Below, one piece after another: positions 7,881 to 15,033 of a DNA stretch of 22,033 bases. Numbering within the stretch: the first letter of the stretch is position 1; the number at the start of each line of letters is the position of its first letter. The notes below the pieces were generated by a model, which worked only from the letters and a program-made list of their open reading frames with translations, had not been told where the DNA came from and made no database searches. Source of the stretch: JAISDD01 sp031553935 (GTDB lineage Bacteria > Bacillota > Syntrophomonadia > Syntrophomonadales > Syntrophomonadaceae); contig JAVBKS010000065.1 in the NCBI GenBank assembly GCA_031553935.1, positions 1 through 22,033 on the forward strand. The letters run 5' to 3'. A program made the translations under genes and the position numbers.

Positions 7881-8160
7881 ATTATCCTCCCCAATCCATC
7901 TATTTATTTCGTGCTTTTGCACCAACCCTAACAAAACAAATCAACAACTTCGATTCATCTCTGTATCGTGTTTCGTGGCACTTAGATGCGGACTATAAAA
8001 TTCATTGTCTTGGAAAGATATTTTTTTACTTGGAAAACGTGTATAGTTATATTTCTTAATAACCAGATTTGCTGAAGCAGCGATGTTTGCTAATGTTTGT
8101 TGCGTATGATAAATTTTTTTGTGATTAATTTATTAAATGGAATAATTTTCAGGTATTGTT

Positions 8161-8189
8161 ATTTTATTATTAATAATGTAAATCGTCAA
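8161..8189 (-). promoter_or_regulatory. SigA-type promoter C with central palindromic operator (CaiB-like gene)
   Basis: On the minus strand: TTGACG (8189-8184), 17-base spacer, TAAAAT (8166-8161). The perfect palindrome ATTATTAATAAT is at 8166-8177, in exactly the register seen in promoter B. The -10 is about 281 bases upstream of the ATG at 7880. Confidence 0.75.
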
Positions 8190-8298
8190 TGGGCTTATTA
8201 GTTATAAATTTCTCTTTTTATTGGAATAGCTAATATTTATCATGAATCATATTTACCTTGCTAATAGACCTTAGTTCCAAATCATCAGAAATGCACAA

Positions 8299-8324
8299 AG
8301 GAGCGGCAAAAAAGTGCCACCCCT
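8299..8324 (-). terminator. Wobble-paired hairpin after the InlB-repeat gene (candidate terminator)
   Basis: On the minus strand AGGGGTGGCA, a six-base CTTTTT(T) loop, TGCCGCTCCT then TTTG. Two positions that mismatch (A/C) in plus-strand RNA become G-U pairs in minus-strand RNA, giving ten continuous pairs. It begins 36 bases after the stop at 8361. It resembles the hairpin at 6461-6487 in its arms. Confidence 0.55.
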
Positions 8325-8360
8325 CTGGAATGCTTAATTTATTCTTTTCCTTACGTGAAA

Positions 8361-9713
8361 TTAATCGTTAGTTGTTATGATTTCTGCGGTCTTGGTCTCA
8401 TCTTTCCAAATTACCTGGGCATCAAAAAGTTGTTCCCCTATCACCCTTAGTGGTAGGAAGGTGCGATTATCTACAATTACGGGAGCAGCATCTATTGCAA
8501 TCGCTTTGCCATCAATCAACATGATTTTGCTGTCAATTGTCAGTATCGCTGTCTTTTCTCTATGTTTAATAGTAATACTGCGCTTGCCTTCATCCCACAA
8601 AACGCCGCTGTCAGGAATCCCCAAGCCTAAAGACACCCAACGCAAAGGCAACATTATACGATTATTCTGAATAAAAGGAGCAACATCCATGAGAATGCTC
8701 TCTTGGTTAACCCACATTGTGGTTGAGCCAAGGGTTACTTGAATCTTGGTTTCTTTTTCCGCATTTGGTTCAGGTTCAATTGTTTTCTGCGGCACCACCT
8801 CAGTTACAATTATCTGCGACCATTTTGCATACAGAATCATATCTGCAGTTACAGAGTCAGCAGTAAAGTCCCAAGGATCTTTTAACTCAGCGTCTTTAAA
8901 CCAACCAGCAAATATATAGCCATTCCTTTCAGGCGACTCTGGTTCTACAATCTTTTTTCCTTTAACTATCGTCTGAGAATCGATGCTTGAACCACCTAGT
9001 GAATCATAGCTAACCTTAAAAGCTTTGTCCTCATTAGCAAGGCTAATTATTTTGGGAAGGTCATTTGTTTTATTCAGTGAATCACTAATTTGCAATCCCG
9101 GGAGTTTTCCGGAGCTAATTTGCGCTGATTTTTCCCATCCTGCATATAGGGTGCGATTCCAGTCCTCAGAATTGCCAACTCTCAAATAATCTTTGTCAAA
9201 GTTCCACAAGTTTTTTAATTCCGGATCCTTATACCAGCCTTTAAAAACGTATCCTGACTTTGTCGGCTCTTCAGGTTCAGGAATCGAATAAGGATAATTC
9301 TGTGCTTTATTTGCATAGTAAAACAGTTTTTCTTCTACTTTCGCTTTCGGCACGCTAGTACCGCCATTCGATTCATAATTTATTGTCCATATCGTTAAAA
9401 AGATAGGAGCTAATACTATATCATGATTAGGGACTCTATCATAAGAGTAGTTCCATACCCTTACGAATGAGCCGGTAATGCTTGTCAATTCGCACCAACC
9501 AGAAAAATACAGGCGCTCTGGGTACATATTTATCGGTTCAGAATGGGGAGATAACAAACTACCTTCTGCCACCATGTATTCTTCCAAATCCCCATAAATA
9601 TTGTAGGTTACTTTACGCATGGCAGCTGCATTTGCTTCGGTCGAAATCCCAAAAGTGTTTGTTTGAAACGTCAGTAACAAAGCCAGGGTTAAAAATATGC
9701 GAATTGTTTTCAT
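8361..9713 (-). CDS. Secreted InlB-repeat protein with copper-amine-oxidase N-terminal (SLAP-like) domain
   Basis: A 450-residue exported protein. Residues 1-29 form a signal peptide (MKTIRIFLTLALLLTFQ..., likely cleaved after an AxA near 27-30). Residues about 105-195 and 231-300 are two Listeria-Bacteroides (InlB) repeats: YESNGG...PTKSGYVFKGWYKDPELKN.WNF...LYAGW and YDSLGG...PERNGYIFAGWFKDAELKDPWDF...LYAKW. A first, degenerate repeat may occupy 33-104. Residues about 325-447 are a copper amine oxidase N-terminal-like domain with its typical MLPLRWVSLGLG and FLPLRVIGEQLF halves; the domain is named by homology and is not an oxidase. I start at the ATG at 9713 (AAGGTGG nine bases upstream); the frame is open to a TTG at 9743 without a ribosome site. 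Cell-surface binding is likely; no partner gene is adjacent. Confidence 0.87.
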   Translation of the reverse strand: MKTIRIFLTLALLLTFQTNTFGISTEANAAAMRKVTYNIYGDLEEYMVAEGSLLSPHSEPINMYPERLYFSGWCELTSITGSFVRVWNYSYDRVPNHDIVLAPIFLTIWTINYESNGGTSVPKAKVEEKLFYYANKAQNYPYSIPEPEEPTKSGYVFKGWYKDPELKNLWNFDKDYLRVGNSEDWNRTLYAGWEKSAQISSGKLPGLQISDSLNKTNDLPKIISLANEDKAFKVSYDSLGGSSIDSQTIVKGKKIVEPESPERNGYIFAGWFKDAELKDPWDFTADSVTADMILYAKWSQIIVTEVVPQKTIEPEPNAEKETKIQVTLGSTTMWVNQESILMDVAPFIQNNRIMLPLRWVSLGLGIPDSGVLWDEGKRSITIKHREKTAILTIDSKIMLIDGKAIAIDAAPVIVDNRTFLPLRVIGEQLFDAQVIWKDETKTAEIITTND

Positions 9714-9882
9714 AATATCAAACCACCTTTTCGTTTTTTTCAATTAGTTAAAGGCAATATACCAAATAGCATACCCTTTAGATTACCGGCTTCACATCAT
9801 CAAAGGATAATAAATCGAAGTTACGACCATATCTTGACCATATTTGCTTGCTTAGCTGTATTTCCAGCTCTATACGTTTAAC

Positions 9883-9897
9883 TTCCAATGCTTGGAA
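9883..9897. promoter_or_regulatory. Perfect dyad in the leader of the InlB-repeat gene
   Basis: TTCCAA, three bases, TTGGAA. It is a 15-base dyad suited to a dimeric regulator, about 65 bases downstream of the possible -10 at 9963-9968. Function not known. Confidence 0.3.
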
Positions 9898-9962
9898 TGC
9901 TTGGCGGGGCAAATAAAAACTGACTAACGCTTATTAACAATTAATGTATATCCGCTAACCAA

Positions 9963-9992
9963 AGTATACTTCAAACGGAAATCATTCTACAA
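9963..9992 (-). promoter_or_regulatory. Possible promoter of the InlB-repeat gene
   Basis: On the minus strand TTGTAG, 18-base spacer, TATACT. The -10 matches consensus at five of six positions, the -35 at three of six. It would give a leader of about 240 bases. Confidence 0.3.
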
Positions 9993-10072
9993 GCGCAGCC
10001 AGTCAAAATTTGTTTCTCTATTATATTTTTCAGTTTATTACATTAACACCTGATAACTGCTTACATAATCGC

Positions 10073-10705
10073 TTACTCAGTATCACAATGGCATTTTGGC
10101 CGTGACGGCATTTCCCCATGCCTAACCGAATTATGTCTATGATGAAACTTGCCCAAAGGATGGTGGTGAAATCCACAACGGTGCAATGAAGCCAACCGTT
10201 CAAACACTTCTTCCCCCATTCTCTCGCGAGCCTTTTCTCTCCAAGAAGCAATCTCTTCTTCATTAAGATCATTGGAAAACTCAGCTTCCCACGAAGCAAT
10301 AATCCGATCTAAGTATTCACCTAATATTTTTTGCTCATCTTCTGTTAGGCAGCTAAAATAGTTCACTTTTTTGGCCTGACTCTTCTGTTCCTCATTACGG
10401 CCTTTTTCCGTCAGCTGGACTAAAATAACTCTTCGGTCCTCCTCTGCGGGCGTACGGGTGATGTAATCATTTTTTTCTAATTTGACCAACAATTCATTTA
10501 GTGAAGAAACCCTAATACCCAGTAAATACGATAAGTCTTTCGTACTCACTCCATCTTGCATCTTTAGCAGGGCCAGAATTCTACCCTGCCCACGGCTAGG
10601 ATCACTCATGGGACCTCTATTTACATGATCGCGCAGATGTTGTTTATGGAATAACCTTTGCATTCTTACAAATTTTTCATATAGTTCAGTAGTATTTTCG
10701 TTCAT
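10073..10705 (-). CDS. MarR-family transcriptional regulator with His/Cys-rich C-terminal tail
   Basis: A 210-residue winged-helix regulator. The core (about 5-140) includes RGQGRILALLKMQDGVSTKDLSYLLG and the recognition helix/wing SSLNELLVKLEKNDYITRTPAEEDRRV, ending LTEKG, as in MarR proteins. After residue 170 comes an extension with His175, Cys177, His180-182, His188-189, His191, His196 and CHC (205-207), which looks able to bind metal or heme; ordinary MarR proteins stop near 140-150. The start is the ATG at 10705 with GGAGG six bases upstream; the frame is open to 10825, but that stretch is its own promoter/operator. Three GGTACC boxes around the promoter suggest autoregulation. The controlled genes are not identified; the downstream neighbour encodes a surface protein, the upstream ones cytochrome c maturation. 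Confidence 0.88.
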   Translation of the reverse strand: MNENTTELYEKFVRMQRLFHKQHLRDHVNRGPMSDPSRGQGRILALLKMQDGVSTKDLSYLLGIRVSSLNELLVKLEKNDYITRTPAEEDRRVILVQLTEKGRNEEQKSQAKKVNYFSCLTEDEQKILGEYLDRIIASWEAEFSNDLNEEEIASWREKARERMGEEVFERLASLHRCGFHHHPLGKFHHRHNSVRHGEMPSRPKCHCDTE

Positions 10706-11014
10706 ATTAAACCTCCATGCATTTTTTCTACAGGTACCTATTAATTTCATTTTACCGGTACCTGTATAACTAGTCAAGTGGTTTTTTGCAGGTACCTTTT
10801 GTTCTTTTCGCGCTTTTGAAAACAATTCATTTATAGGTAAGCAAAGCCTTGGTTTTGATGTGGTTATTAAGTATGATTGGAGGTTATGAAGCGCAAGAAG
10901 GAAGCTGCATTCTAGTGATTATAAGATATGCTTGCTGCCGAAGTCTATGGCTCTAAACTTCGTGCAGCGTTACTAAACTTCGTTAATAATAAATCTCACA
11001 GTTTAAAGTTTATA
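10706..11014. other. Intergenic region between ccsA and marR
   Basis: The right part holds nothing certain apart from a direct repeat of CTAAACTTCGT (10953-10963 and 10973-10983) after the ccsA stop. The left part is the MarR promoter with three GGTACC boxes. No U-tracted terminator was found for ccsA. Confidence 0.5.
10731..10797 (-). promoter_or_regulatory. MarR promoter with three GGTACC operator boxes
   Basis: On the minus strand TTGACT (10777-10772), 17-base spacer, TAAAAT (10754-10749). Palindromic boxes of the form ACAGGTACCTGT are centred at about 10793.5 (upstream of -35), 10759.5 (within the spacer) and 10735.5 (just after the -10). The middle copy departs from the ideal palindrome at one position; the outer two keep CAGGTACCT. 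Their placement would block RNA polymerase, consistent with autorepression by the MarR protein. Confidence 0.7.
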
Positions 11015-11821
11015 CTACATATAACTGTGCAAACCAGAGAGCAGATAACTGACTCCAAAGAATGTAAAGATTACACAAAAGAAACCGGCAATGTTTAGAT
11101 AACAGCCGCGGTGTCCTCTCCACGCTTTACGTCTGCGCAAATGCAGATAAATTGCATAGATTAGCCAAGTAACTAAAGCCCAGGATTCTTTAGGATCCCA
11201 ACTCCACCATGCCCCCCAAGCCTGTTCAGCCCAGATGGCTCCAGTGATAATTAAAAGTGTTAGAAATACGAAACCCAAAACTACACTATTATAAATCACC
11301 GTTTCTAAGCGTTCCTTAAGCAAAATGTTTTTGCTATCAGCTTGCTCAGCAGTGATTGGTATTTTGACTATATAATACAAGGAGAGTCCAAAACTCAAGG
11401 CAAATGCACCATAAGAAATCACCGAAGTTAGAACATGTAAAAACAGCCAATTACTTCTGAGCGCTGGCATTAATGGCTTAATTTCTGGGGACAAGAAAAA
11501 TGTTACTCCTAATAAAAGAGTTGTAATTGGGATAATAAAAGCTCCTGGCTCTGGCATTTTATAATAAATTGCTAGAACTAGATATAGCAGGAGCACCATC
11601 CATATGAAGCATAACAAAAAGCCGTAAATATTATTGAAGGGTAAATGTCCAGCTGCTGAGGTCCTAATCCAGATCACTATTCCAAGAACGATAGCTGATG
11701 TGAATATGAGCCCTAGTGCAGCATTTTGCAGCCAGGTTTGCTCCAGCCATAGTTTAAAGAGCAACAAAGAAGAGCTGATCAATAATAATACAAAAGCTAA
11801 ATAGTTGAAGTTTTCTGCCAT
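11015..11821 (-). CDS. ccsA: Cytochrome c biogenesis protein CcsA (ResC), heme-handling membrane subunit
   Basis: A 268-residue, roughly eight-helix membrane protein of the System II cytochrome c synthetase. Seen: the tryptophan-rich heme-binding WWD motif WGAWWSWDPKE (202-212), His129 in NWLFLHVLTS and His265 in SGLHSY, the two external histidines that bracket the motif. With ResB it moves heme out and attaches it to CXXCH apocytochromes on the outer face. The ATG at 11821 overlaps the end of resB by 25 bases, with AAGGAG inside resB, so translation is probably coupled. This pair follows nrfHA on the same strand and probably matures those multiheme proteins. Confidence 0.93.
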   Translation of the reverse strand: MAENFNYLAFVLLLISSSLLLFKLWLEQTWLQNAALGLIFTSAIVLGIVIWIRTSAAGHLPFNNIYGFLLCFIWMVLLLYLVLAIYYKMPEPGAFIIPITTLLLGVTFFLSPEIKPLMPALRSNWLFLHVLTSVISYGAFALSFGLSLYYIVKIPITAEQADSKNILLKERLETVIYNSVVLGFVFLTLLIITGAIWAEQAWGAWWSWDPKESWALVTWLIYAIYLHLRRRKAWRGHRGCYLNIAGFFCVIFTFFGVSYLLSGLHSYM

Positions 11822-13023
11822 CTAATAACCACTCCTTCCTGATCTGAACTAAATACTACATAAACGGTCGGGTTAGAAATGAGAAACCTTATTATCATTC
11901 CCAAAATAACAATTAAAAACCCGGCAAATATAATATTGATTCCTGGATCATATTTTATTTGCAGGCCTGTTGAGTAACCGCTATTCATGAACTGCAGGTA
12001 CAAACCGGTAATAATTTGTTTCTTTTCGTTTAACAATAGGCTTTCGGCTGCAACCGGCTCATTATTATGCCGAACCATAACTAACAATCGATGCCCTTCA
12101 ACTTGGTCCGTGGAATTTTGGCCTTCCATCTTGCTTGCAGCGTCCATGCGGAAACTAATCAACAAATGTCCGCCTTCATCCAAACTAAGTGTATCTCCGT
12201 TCATAACCGAGAGCTCTTTTTGCCTGCCTTGATCATCACTAATCATTAGCTTAAAATGTAGTCCATATGAAGCCTGAACTATCTTAGTTTTATGAATTTC
12301 TGCCGGATGATTTACAGAAGTTGTTATACTTTTTTGGCTATCTTCTGTTATGGCGGTGAGAAAACTAATGTACTGCTTTGGAGTGACGCCATCATCATAA
12401 TATTCTATTTTGAAGTCTTCAACTTTTAACGAGTATGGTGCCGGACCTGACTTAATCTCAGCAGTATCGCCAACCGCGATATATTTAAACTCCTTCTGAC
12501 TGGACAATAGGCTTATTATGCTGCCTACCAGCACTAAACACAAACCTAAATGTAAAATCGGCGAACCCCAATATTGAGCTTTTCCTTTGGCTCCTGCCCA
12601 AGCCGTTATTTGGGATTCCTCTTTCTGCATGGTCCAATGATATCCATTGAAAACATTCTTAATATGGGCTTCAGCCTCAGGCATCGTCCCTGCTATATGT
12701 TCGGTTTGAAAATCTCCTTTTAATTCTAATCGGGGCCTAGGGTTCTTTTTTTGATTTGCGAATGCCCATCTTAAGCGCTGATATGTACAAATCAATAGGT
12801 TAATACTAAGCAAAACGAATCCTATCGCAAATAATAAAGAATTAAATACGCGGTCAAACTGCATTAACAAGATAATCTTGCTTAATACTCCTCCATAATT
12901 ATGGCTATAGTACTCCGCCGCTTGGTTTTGCGGCAGCAATGTTGCTATCACACAAAGTGCAACAATATATAGAAATATAAAAACTGCGAATTTGACCGAT
13001 GACAACTTCTTGATAAGATCCAT
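11797..13023 (-). CDS. resB: Cytochrome c biogenesis protein ResB (CcsB-type)
   Basis: A 408-residue partner of CcsA. It has membrane segments near 12-30, 62-78, 156-172 and 366-386, with the large loop between the third and fourth exposed outside, the usual ResB layout. It begins MDLIKKLSSVKFAVFIFLYIV, typical of the family. ResB binds the CcsA core to form the apocytochrome-heme ligation complex. The start is the ATG at 13023; the ribosome site (GGGAGTAGCGGTA region) is moderate. It lies 191 bases after nrfA, separated by a hairpin, and overlaps ccsA downstream. Confidence 0.9.
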   Translation of the reverse strand: MDLIKKLSSVKFAVFIFLYIVALCVIATLLPQNQAAEYYSHNYGGVLSKIILLMQFDRVFNSLLFAIGFVLLSINLLICTYQRLRWAFANQKKNPRPRLELKGDFQTEHIAGTMPEAEAHIKNVFNGYHWTMQKEESQITAWAGAKGKAQYWGSPILHLGLCLVLVGSIISLLSSQKEFKYIAVGDTAEIKSGPAPYSLKVEDFKIEYYDDGVTPKQYISFLTAITEDSQKSITTSVNHPAEIHKTKIVQASYGLHFKLMISDDQGRQKELSVMNGDTLSLDEGGHLLISFRMDAASKMEGQNSTDQVEGHRLLVMVRHNNEPVAAESLLLNEKKQIITGLYLQFMNSGYSTGLQIKYDPGINIIFAGFLIVILGMIIRFLISNPTVYVVFSSDQEGVVIRWQKTSTI

Positions 13024-13166
13024 TACCGCTACTCCCTACACTGCAATTAATATCATCTACGATAGCATACTATAAATCAGCCTGCTTCTATTCTTGCTTT
13101 CGCAGGATCGATTATATTCGTTGATAATCATTGTTCACCAGCTCGATTCATTTTAGACAATCTTAA

Positions 13167-13188
13167 GCGTGACGCATAAGCATCACGC
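13167..13188 (-). terminator. Hairpin between nrfA and resB
   Basis: GCGTGACGC, four-base loop, GCATCACGC. The single C/A mismatch becomes G-U in minus-strand RNA, so the stem is nine continuous pairs there. It begins 26 bases after the nrfA stop. Without a U-tract it may be a partial terminator or RNA stabiliser that sets nrfHA expression above resB-ccsA. Confidence 0.5.
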
Positions 13189-13214
13189 CTAGATAGTATG
13201 ATTTAGATTAACAC

Positions 13215-14501
13215 TTAATATGCAGCCTTTGCTTTAGCTGAAGCTTGGTGAGCTAAATCAATTGCTTTGCCCAGAGTGTTCATGGCATCCTGTGGATTAT
13301 GGAAACCTCGGCTGTTTTCTGCTGCGATCCAGTCCCAATAGAATTGGGCTTGGCGGTGCAAAGCCTTAGCTTCAGCTAATATTTCTTCATTATGACCTTC
13401 AACTTTATTAGCAGAATCTATTTCCCGAATTGCCTGTTCAATAGTTTTTCCAGCTATATCCTGTAACTCCCAGGTGCGGTCTTGAGTATAACGCACCCGC
13501 GCAGTCAGCTCTTCTTTACTCTCCCTATGGCAAGTTAGACAGCTCTCATCCATATGTTTTAGAGGACTAGTCCACCAGTGAGAAGTATACTTTTGGGTTC
13601 CTGCGGTCATATATGGCATATGGCAGTCAGCGCAAGCCAAACCAGCTGCGGCATGAGTACTGTTCAAGAATAATTCGAAATCTGGGTGCTGCGCTTTTAT
13701 CATTTTTCCGCCCGTCATTCCATGGTTGAAATCGCTAAAATCAATCTCTTGATAGTATTCATAAACTGCTTCAGCTTTTTCGCCCTTGTCCCATGGGAAA
13801 GTAACTTTCTTGGTTCCAGGAGCAAAATAGTATTCTACATGGCATTGGGCACAAACTAGACTACGCATTTCTTGATTTGTAGCTTGGCTGATATCTTTTC
13901 CTTGGCGACTATAAGCCTCAACTAATGCCGGCCGAGTAATTGTCAGTTTCATGGTTTCAGGATCATGGCAATCAGCACAAGTAATGGCATCATTCATTTT
14001 AGCAACCATTTCATCAAAACTAGAAGTATAGAAGGCATCTCCATATTCTGCGATCAAGGATGGAACTTCTGCAGACTTACAATACAAACAAGAAGCCCCG
14101 GCTTTTGTTCTTTGGGTAGTGATAGCTTTTACATCTTCTAATGTATACAAATGCCCCCGGTCTTCATTATATTCAACAGAAAAACCCATACCATTAAACA
14201 ATACTGGTAAATATGGTTGGGGGATGAAATGGGATTCCTTATAGAAGGCTCCTCCAAATTCTCCACCAGTGGCTTTGTAGCTCTCCTTAGTGTCGACTTT
14301 ATTGTTTAAGAGATAACTATCATATTGTAGGGGATAGTAGTTCTGATACTCTGCAGCCGCAAGCGTATTTTTCGGCAATGGAGTAATATTTTTCGCGAGC
14401 GTTACCGGTTGATTTTGCGCCCAAAAGACCGCAACTACTGCTATAAGTAAGGCTAAGAATACCATAACACTGGAGATAATTAATACTTTTTTATCCTTCA
14501 T
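13215..14501 (-). CDS. nrfA: Cytochrome c nitrite reductase, ammonia-forming, pentaheme catalytic subunit
   Basis: A 428-residue exported cytochrome that reduces nitrite to ammonium with six electrons. Five heme sites are visible: CLYCK (138-142), the lysine-ligated active-site heme, then CADCH (175-179), CAQCH (217-221), CADCH (290-294) and CLTCH (321-325). Arg115 in NEDRGH, Tyr224 in HVEYYF and His272 in KAQHPDF match the catalytic Arg/Tyr/His. A hydrophobic N-terminus (6-28) acts as signal or membrane anchor; retained anchoring is likely in a Gram-positive-type envelope. The start is the ATG at 14501 (AAGGAAGTGG upstream). It is 23 bases after nrfH, forming an nrfHA operon that takes electrons from menaquinol. 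Confidence 0.96.
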   Translation of the reverse strand: MKDKKVLIISSVMVFLALLIAVVAVFWAQNQPVTLAKNITPLPKNTLAAAEYQNYYPLQYDSYLLNNKVDTKESYKATGGEFGGAFYKESHFIPQPYLPVLFNGMGFSVEYNEDRGHLYTLEDVKAITTQRTKAGASCLYCKSAEVPSLIAEYGDAFYTSSFDEMVAKMNDAITCADCHDPETMKLTITRPALVEAYSRQGKDISQATNQEMRSLVCAQCHVEYYFAPGTKKVTFPWDKGEKAEAVYEYYQEIDFSDFNHGMTGGKMIKAQHPDFELFLNSTHAAAGLACADCHMPYMTAGTQKYTSHWWTSPLKHMDESCLTCHRESKEELTARVRYTQDRTWELQDIAGKTIEQAIREIDSANKVEGHNEEILAEAKALHRQAQFYWDWIAAENSRGFHNPQDAMNTLGKAIDLAHQASAKAKAAY

Positions 14502-14524
14502 TGTCCACTTCCTTTCTTAAAACA

Positions 14525-14968
14525 TTAGTTTAAATGCCGCACATTGGTATGACAATCAAAACAATAACGGCCATTGACCATGGTATTCCCTATCTGAGCC
14601 AGGAATTCCTGGTGGCATTCCATGCAATTCTTTTGCACTATGTCCTTACCAAACTCACTAATAGATATGTTTTCCTTTTCGCCAACCAACGTAAAAGCCA
14701 TATCCTTAGTCCCGGAATAGGCTTTGTAGTAACTACCAGCGACTACTCCATGCGGGATATGGCAATCGCTACATGATGCAGCATTCCTATGGGCTGAATG
14801 TAAATAGCTGTCCACTTCTGCGTCCATAGAATGGCAAAAACCACAGAATTCAGGTCCATCCATTGCATGAGAGATAAATGGAATCTTTAATGTGAGCATC
14901 CCGCAAAATAGGACAACTGCTCCAATACTGATTAAAACAAAATTTTTGATAGGCATTACCTCCTTCAC
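14525..14968 (-). CDS. nrfH: NrfH-type tetraheme quinol dehydrogenase (NapC/NirT family)
   Basis: A 147-residue membrane-anchored cytochrome that oxidises menaquinol and feeds NrfA. One N-terminal membrane helix (about 9-30) precedes four CXXCH motifs: CGFCH (42-46), CSDCH (66-70), CMECH (115-119) and CFDCH (136-140). The CHSM wording after the first heme matches NrfH, where a methionine ligates heme 1. The start is uncertain: the frame opens with GTG at 14968, but the AAGGAGG lies inside the first codons, and an ATG at 14956 follows it by only two bases. A perfect inverted repeat lies 27 bases upstream. It is the first gene of nrfHA. Confidence 0.93.
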   Translation of the reverse strand: MKEVMPIKNFVLISIGAVVLFCGMLTLKIPFISHAMDGPEFCGFCHSMDAEVDSYLHSAHRNAASCSDCHIPHGVVAGSYYKAYSGTKDMAFTLVGEKENISISEFGKDIVQKNCMECHQEFLAQIGNTMVNGRYCFDCHTNVRHLN

Positions 14969-14994
14969 TAGCTAGAGAAGTAATTATCTAATGC

Positions 14995-15033
14995 TGGAGT
15001 AAAAGATAACTTTAGGCGATATCTTTTACTCCA
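14995..15033. promoter_or_regulatory. Perfect 14-bp inverted repeat upstream of nrfH
   Basis: TGGAGTAAAAGATA, eleven bases, TATCTTTTACTCCA, fully complementary. It ends 27 bases before the GTG of nrfH. There is no T-run after it on the minus strand, so it is not an ordinary terminator. It could be the binding site of a regulator of nitrite reduction or a leader hairpin. It does not match FNR-type TTGAT-N4-ATCAA. Confidence 0.6.

Larger units (their letters stand above)
7881..8360. other. Non-coding 480-base region: promoter C, leader, and 3' hairpin of the next gene
   Basis: Holds promoter C (8161-8189), an AT-rich leader of about 270 bases to the ATG at 7880, and the wobble hairpin at 8299-8324 just after the stop of the InlB-repeat gene. 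No gene and no recognised riboswitch were seen. Confidence 0.6.
9714..10072. other. Non-coding 359-base region upstream of the InlB-repeat gene
   Basis: No gene seen. It holds a tandem 11-bp repeat (GACCATATCTT then GACCATATTTG, 9825-9846), a perfect dyad TTCCAA-TGC-TTGGAA (9883-9897), and a candidate minus-strand promoter TTGTAG (9992-9987), 18 bases, TATACT (9968-9963). The MarR 3' end shows no clear terminator. Confidence 0.45.

Noticed and set aside
3950..8160. Sigma-54 (-24/-12) promoters upstream of the fatty-acid genes
   Set aside because: I looked for GG-10-GC on the minus strand in these leaders and found no convincing match; the SigA-type elements are better.
10030..10299. Minus-strand open frame of 89 codons overlapping the MarR 3' end
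   Set aside because: It is a different frame of the clear MarR gene and has no ribosome site or recognisable motif.
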